64,000 nucleotides of DNA from assembly GCF_007991495.1 (NCBI RefSeq), contig NZ_BJYL01000007.1, positions 1 through 64,000 of the forward strand, read 5' to 3'. Numbering within the stretch: position 1 is the stretch's first letter; each line of letters opens with the position of its first letter. Shown in pieces: positions 1 through 10,439 of this stretch. The notes below the pieces were generated by a model. That model did not search any database, was not told where the DNA came from, and saw only the letters and a list, made by a program, of their open reading frames with translations. This DNA is from Sporosarcina luteola (GTDB lineage: Bacteria > Bacillota > Bacilli > Bacillales_A > Planococcaceae). Both the position numbers and the translations under genes were made by a program.

Positions 1-6
1 CCCCCC

Positions 7-35
7 GGAAAGCGTCCGCCTGAAGCGGAAATCCG
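7..35. repeat. Right end of dispersed intergenic repeat family A (truncated by window edge)
   Basis: A 29-base segment containing GCGTCCGCCTGAAG is nearly identical to segments at 44180-44207 and 54246-54273. Only this end of the element is visible because the window starts here. It lies upstream of the TPR gene and outside any coding region. Confidence 0.7.
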
Positions 36-138
36 TTTATATGAACACTTACTATTTGTTTTACGTATGACCGAATATTTCATTTCCGAATTGAAAATGC
101 TATATGCTATAGTGGATAAGGGAAAGAAGGTGAGACCA

Positions 139-1128
139 ATGAGACATCGATATGGAAGGATATTAAAAAAGGATAATGTAGTTGTGTTCCCTGGATCTAT
201 GGAGCAACTCATTGAAAAAGGGTTGGACGCAGTCGAAGATACGGAATACGCAGAGGCTGTGGCGGCTTTTAAACAAGTTTATCGTTTTGATCCCGACAAT
301 GCTCGGCTGTTAGCCCCTTATGCAGTTGCATTATATGAAACGAAAGACTTTGAAAAGGCGAAAGAAGTGGCTGCCAAATTACTCCATAGCGGTACGACAG
401 AATATCTTGACGCTATGGAACTGTATTTAGCAATTAGTATCCAATTACAGCATTACGAAGAAGTCGAAATGACAATTGATGCTCTCCTCGACGAAGACAT
501 CGTACCGCCAGATATGAAAAAGAAATTCAAATATTTACAGGATCTGAACGAAAGACTGTCCTCTAGATATAGTCGTGAAGATGAAGAGCCGAGAGTATTG
601 GTTGATGTCTTCACCTTCGAAGAATTCATGGGAAAAACAACTGAAATTCAACAAGAAATGCTAGCTGCTTTTGAAAAATGTGAATTGGATGCGGCTACGA
701 AGAAGCTTCTTTGTCACATAGTCGAAGAAGAGGAATTACATCCGATGGTGATTTCATATGCACTTGTCCTTTTAAGAGATGCGGGTTACGACGAGGGAGT
801 CATCGTTCCAAAATTCGGTATAGCGAAACTTGTGATCCCTGTTGAGCTTGAACTTCCAGGCCAAGATGATCGTTCTATTGAAGTAGTCGACAACATAAGC
901 AAGCTTTATGAAAAGGATCCTTCGCGCATGCAATTGGCGATCGACGCAAGTCAGCGATATGCAATTTTCGCCTATCCATTCACTTGGGAAGGATATTCGA
1001 CTGAGGAAGTCGCTGATGCATACAAACAATACATAGAGAGCATGTTCACAGGGGAACCGATGGAAGTTACAGATTTGAATTCTTTAATCAGATACGTTGA
1101 TGGGCTAACCGACGAAGAGGTTCATTAA
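139..1128 (+). CDS. TPR-repeat protein, YsoA-like
   Basis: This predicted cytosolic protein of 329 residues is built of helical tetratricopeptide-type repeats. The clearest lies in the first third, where an EYAEAVAAFKQVYRFDP segment is followed by a second helix pair. It has no signal peptide and no membrane segment. TPR proteins are usually protein-binding scaffolds; no specific partner can be named. The position directly upstream of tig matches B. subtilis ysoA, and the length is similar. I chose the ATG at 139 because an AGAAGGTGAG ribosome-binding site lies just before it; an in-frame ATG at 67 has none. The C-terminal half is acidic and less repeat-like. Confidence 0.75.
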   Translation: MRHRYGRILKKDNVVVFPGSMEQLIEKGLDAVEDTEYAEAVAAFKQVYRFDPDNARLLAPYAVALYETKDFEKAKEVAAKLLHSGTTEYLDAMELYLAISIQLQHYEEVEMTIDALLDEDIVPPDMKKKFKYLQDLNERLSSRYSREDEEPRVLVDVFTFEEFMGKTTEIQQEMLAAFEKCELDAATKKLLCHIVEEEELHPMVISYALVLLRDAGYDEGVIVPKFGIAKLVIPVELELPGQDDRSIEVVDNISKLYEKDPSRMQLAIDASQRYAIFAYPFTWEGYSTEEVADAYKQYIESMFTGEPMEVTDLNSLIRYVDGLTDEEVH

Positions 1129-1133
1129 ATCTG

Positions 1134-1161
1134 TTGAAAGATCGAAAGACTATGATATACT
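1134..1161 (+). promoter_or_regulatory. Candidate sigma-A promoter of tig
   Basis: TTGAAA at 1134-1139 and TATACT at 1156-1161 are separated by 16 bases, just after the TPR gene stop codon and about 70 bases before the tig start. Both hexamers are close to the sigma-A consensus. Confidence 0.6.
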
Positions 1162-1230
1162 GTAAGGGTTGTAAATTGAGTATTAACGTGCGAAAATATA
1201 CTGGTCATAATGATTCGGAGGGTTTTAATA

Positions 1231-2517
1231 ATGTCAGTTAAATGGGAAAAAGAAGAAGGAAACAAAGGGACACTTACAGTTGAAGTTCCTGCAGAAACAG
1301 TAGACGCTGCACTTGACGCAGCATTCAAGAAAGTCGTTACAAAAGTACAGGCGCCAGGTTTCCGTAAAGGTAAAATGCCGCGTAAAATGTTCGAAAGAAT
1401 GTACGGCGTTGAATCACTTTATAATGATGCATTAGACATCATTCTACCTGAAGCTTATTCAAATGCACTTGATGAGGCTGATGTAGAGCCGATTGCACAA
1501 CCAGAAATCGAAATCGATGAAATGGAAAAAGGCAAAGCGCTTGTATTCAAAGCGCATGTTACATTGAAGCCTGAAGTTAAACTAGGCGAATATAAAGGCC
1601 TTGAAGTGACACGTCAAGAAACAGAAGTTACTGACGAAGAGATTGAAGAGCAATTGAAAGATCGCCAAAAGGCTCTTGCTGAAATGGTCGTTAAAGAAGA
1701 CGGTGCTGTTGAAAATGGCGACACAGTCAACTTGGACTTTGAAGGATTCGTTGATGGCGAAGCTTTCGAAGGGGGCAAAGCAGAAGGATACGATCTTGAA
1801 ATCGGATCTGGTTCATTCATCCCTGGATTTGAAGAGCAAGTTATCGGCATGAAACAAGGCGAAGAAAAAGACGTCGAAGTTTCTTTCCCTGAAGAATACC
1901 ACGCTGCAGAATTAGCTGGAAAGCCTGCTGTATTTAAAGTGAAAGTACATGAAATCAAGTCGAAGGAAGTTCCTGAGCTTGACGACGAACTTGCAAAAGA
2001 AATCGACGAAGAAGTTGAGAGTCTTGAAGCTCTTCGTGCAAAAATGAAAGAACAAACGACTGAAGAGAAAAAAGGCGCATCTGCAACAGCTTTACGTGAT
2101 GATCTCGTAGAAGCTGCCGCAAGAAACGCTGAAATTGATATTCCTGAAGTAATGATCGATTCTGAAGTGGATCGTATGATGGATGAGTTCGGACAACGCC
2201 TTCAAATGCAAGGTATGAATCTTGAACTTTACTTCCAATTCTCCGGTCAAGATGAAACAGCTTTACGTGGACAAATGAGAGACGACGCACTTAACCGCGT
2301 ACGTGTTTCACTTACACTAGAAGCAATCGGCGCTGCAGAAGATATTAAAGTAACAGAAGAAGAAGTTAATGCAGAGCTTGAAAAAATGTCAGAGCAATTC
2401 GGCATGGAAATTGACCAAATCAAAACGACTTTAGGCGGAACTAAGGTCCTTGAAAACGACTTGAAATTCAACAAAACAGTTGAATTCCTCGTTGAAAACG
2501 CAAAAATCACTGAATAA
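1231..2517 (+). CDS. tig: Trigger factor, ribosome-associated chaperone and peptidyl-prolyl isomerase
   Basis: Trigger factor binds the ribosome next to the exit tunnel and shields nascent chains. The 428-residue product shows the three expected parts: an N-terminal ribosome-binding domain with the [11 protein letters not shown] loop (residues about 43-53), a central FKBP-type isomerase domain (about 150-245), and a helical C-terminal chaperone domain. The start at 1231 is preceded by GGAGG at 1217-1221 and gives the usual MSVKWEK N terminus. An in-frame start at 1210 lacks a binding site. The gene has its own promoter and terminator, so it is probably transcribed alone. The length agrees with the family. 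Confidence 0.97.
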   Translation: MSVKWEKEEGNKGTLTVEVPAETVDAALDAAFKKVVTKVQAPGFRKGKMPRKMFERMYGVESLYNDALDIILPEAYSNALDEADVEPIAQPEIEIDEMEKGKALVFKAHVTLKPEVKLGEYKGLEVTRQETEVTDEEIEEQLKDRQKALAEMVVKEDGAVENGDTVNLDFEGFVDGEAFEGGKAEGYDLEIGSGSFIPGFEEQVIGMKQGEEKDVEVSFPEEYHAAELAGKPAVFKVKVHEIKSKEVPELDDELAKEIDEEVESLEALRAKMKEQTTEEKKGASATALRDDLVEAAARNAEIDIPEVMIDSEVDRMMDEFGQRLQMQGMNLELYFQFSGQDETALRGQMRDDALNRVRVSLTLEAIGAAEDIKVTEEEVNAELEKMSEQFGMEIDQIKTTLGGTKVLENDLKFNKTVEFLVENAKITE

Positions 2518-2532
2518 TTGTAGATGAATTAT

Positions 2533-2562
2533 ACAAGGTGCGGTTTTCCGTACCTTGTTTTT
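2533..2562 (+). terminator. Rho-independent terminator after tig
   Basis: ACAAGGT at 2533-2539 pairs with ACCTTGT at 2552-2558, extended by CGG/CCG, and is followed by a T run. It lies 16 bases after the tig stop codon. Confidence 0.85.
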
Positions 2563-2609
2563 CATAGGTGTAATATGCCCGATGGGAAAAGATGATAAGT
2601 TCTAATTAG

Positions 2610-2638
2610 TTGATTATAAGCGGGGAATCTTGTAAGAT
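2610..2638 (+). promoter_or_regulatory. Candidate clpX promoter
   Basis: TTGATT at 2610-2615 and TAAGAT at 2633-2638 are 17 bases apart. The predicted start would be close to the ribosome-binding site at 2651, so the leader would be very short. This keeps confidence modest. Confidence 0.4.
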
Positions 2639-2663
2639 TGTCACTTGAATAGGGGTGAGCTTG

Positions 2664-3932
2664 ATGTTCAAATTTAATGACGAAAAAGATAATCTAAGTT
2701 GTTCTTTTTGTGGGAAAAACCAGGACCAAGTGAGGAAACTTGTCGCTGGTCAAGGTGTTTATATTTGTGATGAATGCGTTGAACTATGTGCAGAAATCGT
2801 CGAGGAGGAAGTAGGCCTAGATGAGCACTTCGAGCTGAAGGACGTTCCGAAACCACGTGAAATCCAAGGCATACTTGATGAATATATTATTGGCCAAGAT
2901 CGAGCAAAGAAGTCTTTGGCTGTAGCTGTTTATAATCATTACAAGCGGATTAATACGAATAGCAAGGTAGATGACGTAGAAATCGCTAAATCCAATATCG
3001 TATTGATTGGACCTACTGGTAGCGGTAAAACGTTATTGGCCCAAACTTTGGCACGTATATTGGATGTTCCTTTCGCAATTGCGGACGCAACTTCTTTAAC
3101 GGAAGCCGGATATGTCGGTGAGGATGTGGAGAATATCCTATTGAAGTTAATTCAAGCTGCCGATTTTGATATTGAACGAGCAGAAAAAGGAATTATTTAT
3201 ATCGATGAAATCGATAAGGTTGCCCGTAAATCAGAAAATGCATCGATCACTCGTGATGTTTCTGGTGAAGGTGTACAACAAGCGTTGTTGAAAATTCTTG
3301 AAGGTACTGTAGCAAGCGTTCCACCTCAAGGAGGGCGGAAGCATCCGCACCAGGAATTCCTGCAAATCGACACGACAAATATCCTTTTCATCGTCGGTGG
3401 TGCATTTGATGGTATGGAAGAAATCATTAAGCGCCGTACGGGGCAAAAAGTGATTGGATTTGGAACGAATACGGAAGAGGCGACAGGTGAGGAAGCATCA
3501 TTGCTTTCAAAGCTGATCCCGGAAGATTTGCAGCGCTTCGGACTAATTCCGGAATTCATTGGCCGGTTGCCGGTTATTGCAACACTTGAGCCTTTAAGCG
3601 AAGACACGCTCTATCAAATATTGACGGTTCCTAAAAATGCCATCGTTAAACAGTATCAAAAAATGGTTGAACTGGATGGCGTTGAATTACGGTTTGAAGA
3701 AGATGCTCTTCTTGAAATTGCTAAAGAAGCGATTGAGCGCAAGACGGGTGCCCGTGGATTGCGTTCCATCATCGAAAACATCATGTTGGATATTATGTAC
3801 GAACTGCCATCGCTTGATGAAGTTACAGAATGCATCATTACGAAAGATTCCGTCCTGCAGAAATCAAGCCCGATTTTGTATCGAGAAGATGGGACACAGC
3901 TGGATCTCGATCAAGAGAAGAACACGGCATGA
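2664..3932 (+). CDS. clpX: ClpX, ATP-dependent unfoldase subunit of the ClpXP protease
   Basis: ClpX is a hexameric AAA+ unfoldase that recognises tagged substrates and feeds them into ClpP. The 422-residue product has an N-terminal zinc-binding domain (CSFCGK near residue 12 and CDEC near 34), a Walker A motif GPTGSGKT near residue 116, a Walker B IIYIDEID near 180, and a sensor-2 region GARGLRS near 360. The ATG at 2664 follows AGGGGTGAG at 2651-2659 and gives the canonical MFKFN start; a GTG nine bases upstream overlaps that binding site. A terminator separates it from lon. In B. subtilis lonB lies between clpX and lonA, but it is absent here. Confidence 0.97.
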   Translation: MFKFNDEKDNLSCSFCGKNQDQVRKLVAGQGVYICDECVELCAEIVEEEVGLDEHFELKDVPKPREIQGILDEYIIGQDRAKKSLAVAVYNHYKRINTNSKVDDVEIAKSNIVLIGPTGSGKTLLAQTLARILDVPFAIADATSLTEAGYVGEDVENILLKLIQAADFDIERAEKGIIYIDEIDKVARKSENASITRDVSGEGVQQALLKILEGTVASVPPQGGRKHPHQEFLQIDTTNILFIVGGAFDGMEEIIKRRTGQKVIGFGTNTEEATGEEASLLSKLIPEDLQRFGLIPEFIGRLPVIATLEPLSEDTLYQILTVPKNAIVKQYQKMVELDGVELRFEEDALLEIAKEAIERKTGARGLRSIIENIMLDIMYELPSLDEVTECIITKDSVLQKSSPILYREDGTQLDLDQEKNTA

Positions 3933-3945
3933 TAATTGGAGGAAT

Positions 3946-3996
3946 AAAGCCGACTCCGGCGATGCGATCTTTTCGCTCATCGGTTGTCGGCTTTTT
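3946..3996 (+). terminator. Rho-independent terminator between clpX and lon
   Basis: AAAGCCGAC at 3946-3954 pairs with GTCGGCTTT at the 3' side. An inner CGATG/CATCG pairing strengthens the stem, and a T run follows. It ends about 50 bases before the lon start. Confidence 0.85.
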
Positions 3997-4052
3997 CCAC
4001 CTTATATGAACATAATAATTGGACATACATAACTTATGGAGGTGGCTTCCGC

Positions 4053-6377
4053 TTGCAAAATCTTAAAATGCAAAACGTACCTTTATTACCTTTGCGCGGG
4101 TTGTTAGTTTACCCGACGATGGTTTTACATATTGACGTCGGGAGAGAGCGCTCCGTCTTTGCGGTCGAACACGCAATAGCGAATGATAATTTAATTATGC
4201 TGGCTTCCCAAAAGGATACTGCTGTTGAAAGTCCGGATGCTGATGATCTTTACAAAGTCGGTCTATTGGCACATGTGAAATCGTTGACAGCCCTAAACAA
4301 CGGTACATATCGTTTGTACATCGAAGGTATTGAGCGGGCAGAATGGTCGAATTATGAGGAAGCGGATTTATATCCAGTCGTTGACGTCGTAAGGATTCCC
4401 GATGATACACGTACTGATGCAGAAAGTATTGCACTTATGCGTGCTTTACTGCCGTATTTCGAAACGTTCACAGCTTATTCGGGGAAAGTATCTGAAGAGA
4501 CATTCGATTCGATCGCATCCATCGAAGAACCGGGAAGGCTGGCCGATATGGTCGCTTCACATCTTCCATTGAAGCTCTCAGCAAAACAGGAAATACTTGA
4601 AATTACTGATGTGAAAAAGAGACTGGAATTTCTAATTGCCAAACTTCATGATGAACAAGCAATTCTTGAACTGGAACGTAAAATCAATAATCGTGTGAAA
4701 GAAGCGATGGAGCGTACACAGAAAGAATTTTATTTGCGTGAGCAGATGAAAGCGATCCAGAAAGAACTTGGCGATAAAGACGGAAAGAATATAGAAATTG
4801 TGGAGCTAACCGAAAAGATCGAGAAAGCTGGCATGCCTGAAAATGTAAAACAGGCTGCATTTCGTGAGCTTGATCGATATGAAAAGGTGCACTCAGCATC
4901 AGCTGAAAGCGGAGTTATCCGAAATTATATCGATTGGCTAATCGCGTTGCCATGGTCTGTCGCTTCGAAGGATCAATTGGACATTAAAAGATCCGAAACG
5001 ATATTGAACCGTGATCATGAAGGGTTGGAATCCGTAAAAGAACGGATATTGGAATATTTGGCTGTGCGTCAAATGACAAACTCTCTTCGTGGACCGATCC
5101 TTTGCCTGGACGGACCGCCTGGTGTCGGTAAAACGTCATTGGCACGGTCCATTGCGGAGTCATTGGGACGGAAATTTGTCCGGATTTCACTTGGCGGCGT
5201 CAGGGATGAATCTGAAATACGCGGACATCGTCGTACGTATGTTGGTGCGATGCCTGGCCGCATCATCCAAGGTATGAAAAAAGCCGGAAAAATCAACCCC
5301 GTTTTCCTACTGGACGAAATTGATAAAATGTCTAATGATTTCAGGGGGGATCCTTCCTCTGCGATGTTGGAAGTGCTTGATCCTGAACAGAATTCCACAT
5401 TTAGTGATCATTATATAGAGGAACCGTATGATTTATCGGATGTTTTATTCATTGCTACTTCCAATGATCTAAGCTCCATTCCTGGCCCTTTAAGAGACCG
5501 GATGGAAATTATCTCGATACCGGGCTACACAGAAATCGAAAAGCGTGCCATCGCGAAAAACCATTTAATCCCTAAACAATTGAAGGAACATGGCTTAACG
5601 AAGTCTCAAGTGCGCTTCAATGATGAAGCGATTATGAATATTGTCCGGTATTATACACGTGAAGCGGGTGTGCGTGGTTTGGAACGCGAAATCGCCCGGA
5701 TTTGCAGAAGAGCGGCAAAGCAGATTGTAACTGGGGAAAAGAAAAGTGTCACAGTCAGTTCGAAATCGCTTGAAACACTGTTAGGGAAAAGAAAGCATAG
5801 CTTTGGACAAGCGGAGAAGAAAAATCAAATTGGCGTAGCGACCGGGCTAGCTTACACGACCGTAGGCGGAGATACGCTTCAAATTGAGGTTTCATTATCA
5901 CCTGGAAAAGGTAAATTGATACTGACAGGAAAATTAGGAGATGTTATGAAAGAATCCGCGCAGACTGCACTGTCCTATGTCCGGTCGAAGGCGGAAGAAT
6001 TCAATATTGATCCAGATTTCCATGAATCAAGTGACATCCATATACATGTCCCAGAAGGAGCCGTGCCGAAAGATGGTCCATCGGCGGGAGTGACGATTGC
6101 AACGGCTTTAGTTTCATCGTTGACGAAGCGCCCGATTCGCCGTGAAGTAGGAATGACAGGAGAAATTACACTTCGGGGCAGGGTTTTACCAATTGGCGGA
6201 GTGAAAGAAAAGTCGTTAAGTGCACATCGCGCAGGGCTTACAACAATCATTTTACCAGCGGCGAATGAACGAGATATTGAAGATATACCAGAAAGTGTAC
6301 GTAGTGAGCTGACATTCAAGCTTGTTTCGGATGCTGAAGAAGTTTTAGCGATTGCATTGGAGGAGGCACCCGAATGA
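4053..6377 (+). CDS. lon: Lon protease (LonA), ATP-dependent serine protease
   Basis: LonA degrades misfolded and regulatory proteins in the cytosol. The 774-residue product has the N-terminal substrate-binding LON domain (about 8-200), a coiled-coil linker, an AAA+ module with Walker A GPPGVGKT (near residue 355), and a C-terminal protease domain. The protease domain carries catalytic Ser in PKDGPSAG (near 675) and catalytic Lys in GGVKEKS (near 718). The start is TTG at 4053, placed 7 bases after GGAGGTGG at 4038-4045; it gives exactly the B. subtilis LonA length. The next gene starts within the last codons (ATGA overlap at 6374), implying translational coupling to ysxC. Confidence 0.97.
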   Translation: MQNLKMQNVPLLPLRGLLVYPTMVLHIDVGRERSVFAVEHAIANDNLIMLASQKDTAVESPDADDLYKVGLLAHVKSLTALNNGTYRLYIEGIERAEWSNYEEADLYPVVDVVRIPDDTRTDAESIALMRALLPYFETFTAYSGKVSEETFDSIASIEEPGRLADMVASHLPLKLSAKQEILEITDVKKRLEFLIAKLHDEQAILELERKINNRVKEAMERTQKEFYLREQMKAIQKELGDKDGKNIEIVELTEKIEKAGMPENVKQAAFRELDRYEKVHSASAESGVIRNYIDWLIALPWSVASKDQLDIKRSETILNRDHEGLESVKERILEYLAVRQMTNSLRGPILCLDGPPGVGKTSLARSIAESLGRKFVRISLGGVRDESEIRGHRRTYVGAMPGRIIQGMKKAGKINPVFLLDEIDKMSNDFRGDPSSAMLEVLDPEQNSTFSDHYIEEPYDLSDVLFIATSNDLSSIPGPLRDRMEIISIPGYTEIEKRAIAKNHLIPKQLKEHGLTKSQVRFNDEAIMNIVRYYTREAGVRGLEREIARICRRAAKQIVTGEKKSVTVSSKSLETLLGKRKHSFGQAEKKNQIGVATGLAYTTVGGDTLQIEVSLSPGKGKLILTGKLGDVMKESAQTALSYVRSKAEEFNIDPDFHESSDIHIHVPEGAVPKDGPSAGVTIATALVSSLTKRPIRREVGMTGEITLRGRVLPIGGVKEKSLSAHRAGLTTIILPAANERDIEDIPESVRSELTFKLVSDAEEVLAIALEEAPE

Positions 6378-6955
6378 AAGTGAACCAAGTTGAAATGATT
6401 ATGAGCGCAGTGAGGCCGGAACAATACCCAGATGACGGCTTCCCAGAATTTGCGTTAGCAGGACGCTCAAATGTTGGGAAATCATCATTTATCAATAAAA
6501 TGATCGGACGAAAAAGTTTGGCTCGCACTTCCTCAAAACCAGGAAAGACTCAAACGTTGAATTTTTATAAAATCGAAGAAAAACTTTTTTTCGTCGATGT
6601 TCCGGGATACGGTTATGCAAAAGTTTCCAAGTCGGAGCGGGAAGCATGGGGGAAAATGATTGAGAGGTATTTGACAGGCAGAGAACAGCTGCGTGCAGTC
6701 GTCCTCATCGTCGACCTTCGTCATCCGCCAAGCAAAGATGATTGCATCATGTATGACTTTTTGGGACATTATAATCTCCCGACAATCGTCATTGCGACGA
6801 AAGCAGATAAAATCCCTAAAGGCAAGTGGGAAAAGCATAAGAAAATTGTCAAAGACACTTTGCACATGCGCGCCGGCGATCCGTTAGTCCTCTTCTCCTC
6901 TGAAAAAGGGATCGGAATGGACCAAGCCTGGTATGAAATAGAAAGCAGAATGTAA
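6374..6955 (+). CDS. ysxC: YsxC/YihA (EngB) ribosome-biogenesis GTPase
   Basis: This GTPase acts late in 50S subunit assembly. The 193-residue product has the ordered G motifs of the TRAFAC family: G1 GRSNVGKSS (residues about 31-39), a G2 Thr in the GKTQT segment, G3 DVPGYG (about 76-81) and G4 TKAD (about 142-145). The gene overlaps the lon stop codon by four bases and ends at a hairpin terminator, so lon-ysxC forms the operon seen in Bacillus. B. subtilis has ysxD between this gene and hemA; here only the terminator and a promoter lie there. The length is normal for the family. Confidence 0.96.
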   Translation: MKVNQVEMIMSAVRPEQYPDDGFPEFALAGRSNVGKSSFINKMIGRKSLARTSSKPGKTQTLNFYKIEEKLFFVDVPGYGYAKVSKSEREAWGKMIERYLTGREQLRAVVLIVDLRHPPSKDDCIMYDFLGHYNLPTIVIATKADKIPKGKWEKHKKIVKDTLHMRAGDPLVLFSSEKGIGMDQAWYEIESRM

Positions 6956-6985
6956 TGCATCTTTTACGTGAATGATGAGAAACCT

Positions 6986-7031
6986 AAAGTAGAGGAGGAA
7001 TTTTATAATTCACCCTCTGCTTTTATTTTTT
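6986..7031 (+). terminator. Terminator after the lon-ysxC operon
   Basis: AAAGTAGAGG at 6986-6995 pairs with CCCTCTGCTTT at 7013-7023, with one mispaired position, followed by a T-rich tract. It precedes the hemA promoter. Confidence 0.75.
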
Positions 7032-7107
7032 CACTCACATTAATTATAATCATTATAAAAACTACAGACAAACCATTGATAATTCAAGAGTTAGTCACAA
7101 ACTTTAA

Positions 7108-7136
7108 CTGAAAAACAAAAGGAAATATGTTATAAT
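7108..7136 (+). promoter_or_regulatory. Promoter of the hemAXCDBL operon
   Basis: A perfect extended -10 (TGTTATAAT, TATAAT at 7131-7136) lies 17 bases after CTGAAA at 7108-7113. The inferred leader is about 33 bases. The leader also carries an AGGTGT/ACACCT inverted repeat at 7161-7174, between the binding site and the hemA ATG. Confidence 0.75.
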
Positions 7137-7175
7137 CGGATATGTTAAAAAGAACGGGAGAGGTGTGAACACCTA

Positions 7176-8531
7176 ATGTATACAATCGTGGTCGGTGTCA
7201 ACCACCGGACGGCTCCAGTAGAAATCAGAGAAAAATTATCGTTTGCTGAAGATCAATTGTCATCAGCAATGCAAGCTCTTCAAAAAGAAAAGAGCATATT
7301 GGAAAACATTATCATTTCTACATGTAATCGTACCGAAATCTATGCAGTAGCCGACCAAACTCATACAGGCCGCTACTATGTAAAACGATTTTTAGCGGAT
7401 TGGTTCAAAATGGACCTGGAAGAATTATCGCCTCATTTACTTATATATGAAAACGATGCAGCAATCGAACACTTAATGAGAGTCGCTGCAGGAATCGATT
7501 CAATGGTCCTCGGCGAAACGCAAATCTTAGGACAAGTCCGGGACAGCTTTCTAAAAGCACAGGAAATCGGCACGACTGGCACAGTCTTTAATGAATTATT
7601 CAAAAAGGCCATTACGCTAGCGAAACGTGCCCATTCTGAAACAGCGATTGGAGAAAATGCTGTATCCGTTTCCTACGCTGCAGTCGAACTCGGAAAGAAG
7701 ATCTTTGGTTCATTGAAACATAAACATATCGCCATTCTCGGTGCTGGAAAGATGGGCGAATTGGCAATTAAAAACTTGCACGGCAGCGGGGCGGGTAAGG
7801 TCACCGTTATCAATCGTACGTTAACGAAAGCAGAAGCGATGGCTCAGCAATTCGGCGGGGTTGCAAAGCCAATGCAAGAATTGCAATGCACTTTGTTGGA
7901 AGCCGATATATTAATCAGCTCAACAGGCGCATCCGATTTTGTCATCGATTTTGAATTGATGCAGTTTGTTGAAAAACTTCGAAAAGGGAAACCAATTTTC
8001 ATGGTGGACATTGCAGTGCCCCGTGACTTGGACCCTCGCATCGGAGATTTGCCAAATGTATTCCTTTACGATATTGATGACTTACAAGGAATCGTTGAAG
8101 CAAACTTGGCAGAACGTAAACGTGCAGCCACTGAGATCGGTTTGATGATTGAAGGGGAAATCGTCGCGTTTAAAGAATGGATTGCGACTTTAGGAGTAGT
8201 ACCGCTCATATCCTCATTGCGGGAAAAAGCCCTTACAATCCAGGCAGAGACGATGGAGAGCATCGAAAACAAAATGCCGAATTTAACTGAACGTGAAAAG
8301 AAAGTATTAAATAAGCATACCAAATCAATCGTCAATCAATTGTTGAAGGAGCCGATCCTTCAAGCGAAAGAGCTAGCGATGGACAGCAAGGCCGAAGAGA
8401 AATTGGCTTTGTTCAAACAGATCTTTGGTCTAGTTGAAGAAGCGGAAGAATTGGATTTGCGTCGATCGGAACATGAGACACGCAGTGAAAACGCAAGACC
8501 TACAATTGGACAACCTGATTTGACATTTTGA
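7176..8531 (+). CDS. hemA: Glutamyl-tRNA reductase, first step of tetrapyrrole synthesis
   Basis: HemA reduces glutamyl-tRNA(Glu) to glutamate-1-semialdehyde with NADPH. The 451-residue product has the catalytic domain with the nucleophilic Cys in the STCNRTE motif (near residue 50), the GVNHRTAP start motif, an NADPH-binding Rossmann fold at [10 protein letters not shown] (about 190-200), and a C-terminal helical dimerisation domain. The ATG at 7176 follows GGGAGAGG. It is the first gene of hemAXCDBL and starts behind a strong promoter. The inverted repeat overlapping the start region could affect initiation, but it has only a two-base centre. A hairpin with no T tract separates it from hemX. 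Confidence 0.97.
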   Translation: MYTIVVGVNHRTAPVEIREKLSFAEDQLSSAMQALQKEKSILENIIISTCNRTEIYAVADQTHTGRYYVKRFLADWFKMDLEELSPHLLIYENDAAIEHLMRVAAGIDSMVLGETQILGQVRDSFLKAQEIGTTGTVFNELFKKAITLAKRAHSETAIGENAVSVSYAAVELGKKIFGSLKHKHIAILGAGKMGELAIKNLHGSGAGKVTVINRTLTKAEAMAQQFGGVAKPMQELQCTLLEADILISSTGASDFVIDFELMQFVEKLRKGKPIFMVDIAVPRDLDPRIGDLPNVFLYDIDDLQGIVEANLAERKRAATEIGLMIEGEIVAFKEWIATLGVVPLISSLREKALTIQAETMESIENKMPNLTEREKKVLNKHTKSIVNQLLKEPILQAKELAMDSKAEEKLALFKQIFGLVEEAEELDLRRSEHETRSENARPTIGQPDLTF

Positions 8532-8539
8532 TTTTAATC

Positions 8540-8578
8540 GCATTCATCCCGCGAGTTCAAAAGTCGCGGGATGAATGC
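8540..8578. other. Perfect 15-bp inverted repeat between hemA and hemX
   Basis: Bases 8540-8554 are the exact reverse complement of 8564-8578, separated by a 9-base loop. No T run follows on either strand, so it is not a standard terminator. It could be an mRNA-stabilising or processing hairpin that tunes hemA against the rest of the operon. Confidence 0.7.
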
Positions 8579-8654
8579 TGATAATACCTTGACACAGGGT
8601 CGGCAAAAAGATTGAAATGATTTTTATCTTCTCGTGAAAGGCAGAGGTTGCCTC

Positions 8655-9485
8655 ATGGCCGAAATGACTCTGGCGAGATTCCATGAAGTGATTATCGTCC
8701 TTTATGCGGTTAGTCTTGTATTTTATTTCATTGACTATTTGAATAGTAATAAAATCGCACATCGTAGTGCTTTTTGGATTTTGTCTGTCGTCTATATGAT
8801 GCAAAGTGGATTCCTCATAGCGCAAATAATAGAAACACAGCGATTTCCGATCCTTTCCCTATACGAAGGGATCTATTTCTATGCTTGGCTGCTAATTTCA
8901 TTGTCGATGATTCTTCAAGTGTTTTCGAAAGTGGGATTCGCCGTCTTCTTTTTAAATGTCATCGGATTCATTTTCATGACAATCCATACATTCGCTCCCT
9001 TGCAGATTGAAAAATCTCCGGTTGGCGAATCACTCATTTCCGAGTTGCTTTTCATCCACATTACATTTGCCATTTTGTCGTACGCGGCATTTGCGATGTC
9101 ATTAGTTTTTGGGATTTTATATTTACTTGTTTATAAACTACTGAAAAAGAAGAAATGGACGAAGCAGTTCGGTCGGCTGCCTTCACTTCACCAATCCATG
9201 ACGGGGATGAAAGTATCGATCTATACAGGAATACCCTTATTGTTCATCAGCCTTGTTTTAGGAACGCAATGGGCATTTATCGCATTAGATGATTGGGTGT
9301 TGTCCGATATTAAAATCATCGGGTCATTCCTCGTTATTATTCTTTATAGTTTACTATTGTTTTTGCAAAGAAACGGAAAGTTGAAAGTGAATGATTTTGC
9401 TTGGGCGAACATCTTCGCTTTTCTTTTTGTCATCATTAACTTTTTCCTTGGAAGCAGATTGTCACAATTCCATTTCTGGATTTAA
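8655..9485 (+). CDS. hemX: HemX, integral membrane protein regulating HemA level
   Basis: In B. subtilis HemX is a membrane protein that lowers HemA abundance. It belongs to the cytochrome c assembly (CcsA/HemX) membrane family. The 276-residue product has about eight hydrophobic segments spread over its whole length and no signal peptide. The length matches B. subtilis HemX. The ATG at 8655 follows AGAGG at 8643-8647; a GTG at 8634 has no binding site. It sits between hemA and hemC as in Bacillus, which supports a role in haem supply rather than direct catalysis. Confidence 0.9.
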   Translation: MAEMTLARFHEVIIVLYAVSLVFYFIDYLNSNKIAHRSAFWILSVVYMMQSGFLIAQIIETQRFPILSLYEGIYFYAWLLISLSMILQVFSKVGFAVFFLNVIGFIFMTIHTFAPLQIEKSPVGESLISELLFIHITFAILSYAAFAMSLVFGILYLLVYKLLKKKKWTKQFGRLPSLHQSMTGMKVSIYTGIPLLFISLVLGTQWAFIALDDWVLSDIKIIGSFLVIILYSLLLFLQRNGKLKVNDFAWANIFAFLFVIINFFLGSRLSQFHFWI

Positions 9486-9509
9486 CTTAACAGCGGAAGG
9501 AAGATCAGA

Positions 9510-10439
9510 TTGAGAAAAATCATCGTAGGTTCAAGAAGGAGTAAGCTTGCTTTGACGCAAACGAATTGGTTCATTGACCAAATGAAAGCTGCAGGCGCAC
9601 CATTTGAATTCGAAGTGAAAGAGATTGTCACAAAAGGAGACAAAATTCTCGATGTCATGCTTTCAAAAGTGGGGGGTAAAGGGTTATTCGTCAAGGAAAT
9701 ACAACAAGCCCTTTTCAATAAAGAAATCGATTTCGCCGTCCATAGTATGAAGGATATGCCAGCAGTTCTTCCTGAAGGGCTGACAATCGGATGTATTCCA
9801 CCACGGGTCGATCCTCGGGATGCATTCATCTCGAACGGCCATGTTAAATTCATGGACTTGCCTGTAGGAGCAATTGTCGGTACATCGAGTTTGCGCCGCA
9901 GTTCGCAACTATTATTGTTGCGTCCTGATTTGGAAATCAAATGGATCCGCGGTAATATCGATACACGATTGCAAAAATTGCAGGACGGGGAATACGATGC
10001 GATCTTGCTTGCGGCTGCCGGATTGAAACGGATGGGCTGGAGTGATGATGTCGTTACTGAGTATATGTCAGTAGAAGACTGTGTCCCTGCTGTTGGACAA
10101 GGGGCGCTCTCGATTGAATGCAGAAGCGATGATGAAGAGTTATTGACGGAGCTTGCGAAGATATCTGATGATAAAACATGGAAAGAAGTAGACGCAGAGC
10201 GGACGTTTCTTTTTGAAATGGACGGGTCATGCCAAGTTCCAATTGCCGGTTTTGCTCAATCCGTAGGCGAAGAAATTGAATTTACCGGCTATATTGCTTC
10301 TCCGGACGCAAAACAAGTGTTTAAAAAGGCAGTCCGTGGGAAAGATGCGAAGGAAGTCGGAAAAGAAGTTGCGAAAGTGCTGCGCTCAGAAGGAGCAGCG
10401 GAAGTTATTGAGAAAGTGAAGGCGGAAATGGATGCCTGA
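9510..10439 (+). CDS. hemC: Porphobilinogen deaminase (hydroxymethylbilane synthase)
   Basis: HemC joins four porphobilinogens into hydroxymethylbilane on a covalently bound dipyrromethane cofactor. The 309-residue product starts [15 protein letters not shown] and contains VHSMKDMP (near residue 80), the arginine-rich [11 protein letters not shown] segment (about 130), and the cofactor-binding Cys in GSCQVPI (near 240). The start is TTG at 9510, with GGAAGG at 9495-9500 upstream and no suitable ATG nearby. It overlaps hemD by eight bases, so the two are probably translationally coupled. Confidence 0.96.
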   Translation: MRKIIVGSRRSKLALTQTNWFIDQMKAAGAPFEFEVKEIVTKGDKILDVMLSKVGGKGLFVKEIQQALFNKEIDFAVHSMKDMPAVLPEGLTIGCIPPRVDPRDAFISNGHVKFMDLPVGAIVGTSSLRRSSQLLLLRPDLEIKWIRGNIDTRLQKLQDGEYDAILLAAAGLKRMGWSDDVVTEYMSVEDCVPAVGQGALSIECRSDDEELLTELAKISDDKTWKEVDAERTFLFEMDGSCQVPIAGFAQSVGEEIEFTGYIASPDAKQVFKKAVRGKDAKEVGKEVAKVLRSEGAAEVIEKVKAEMDA

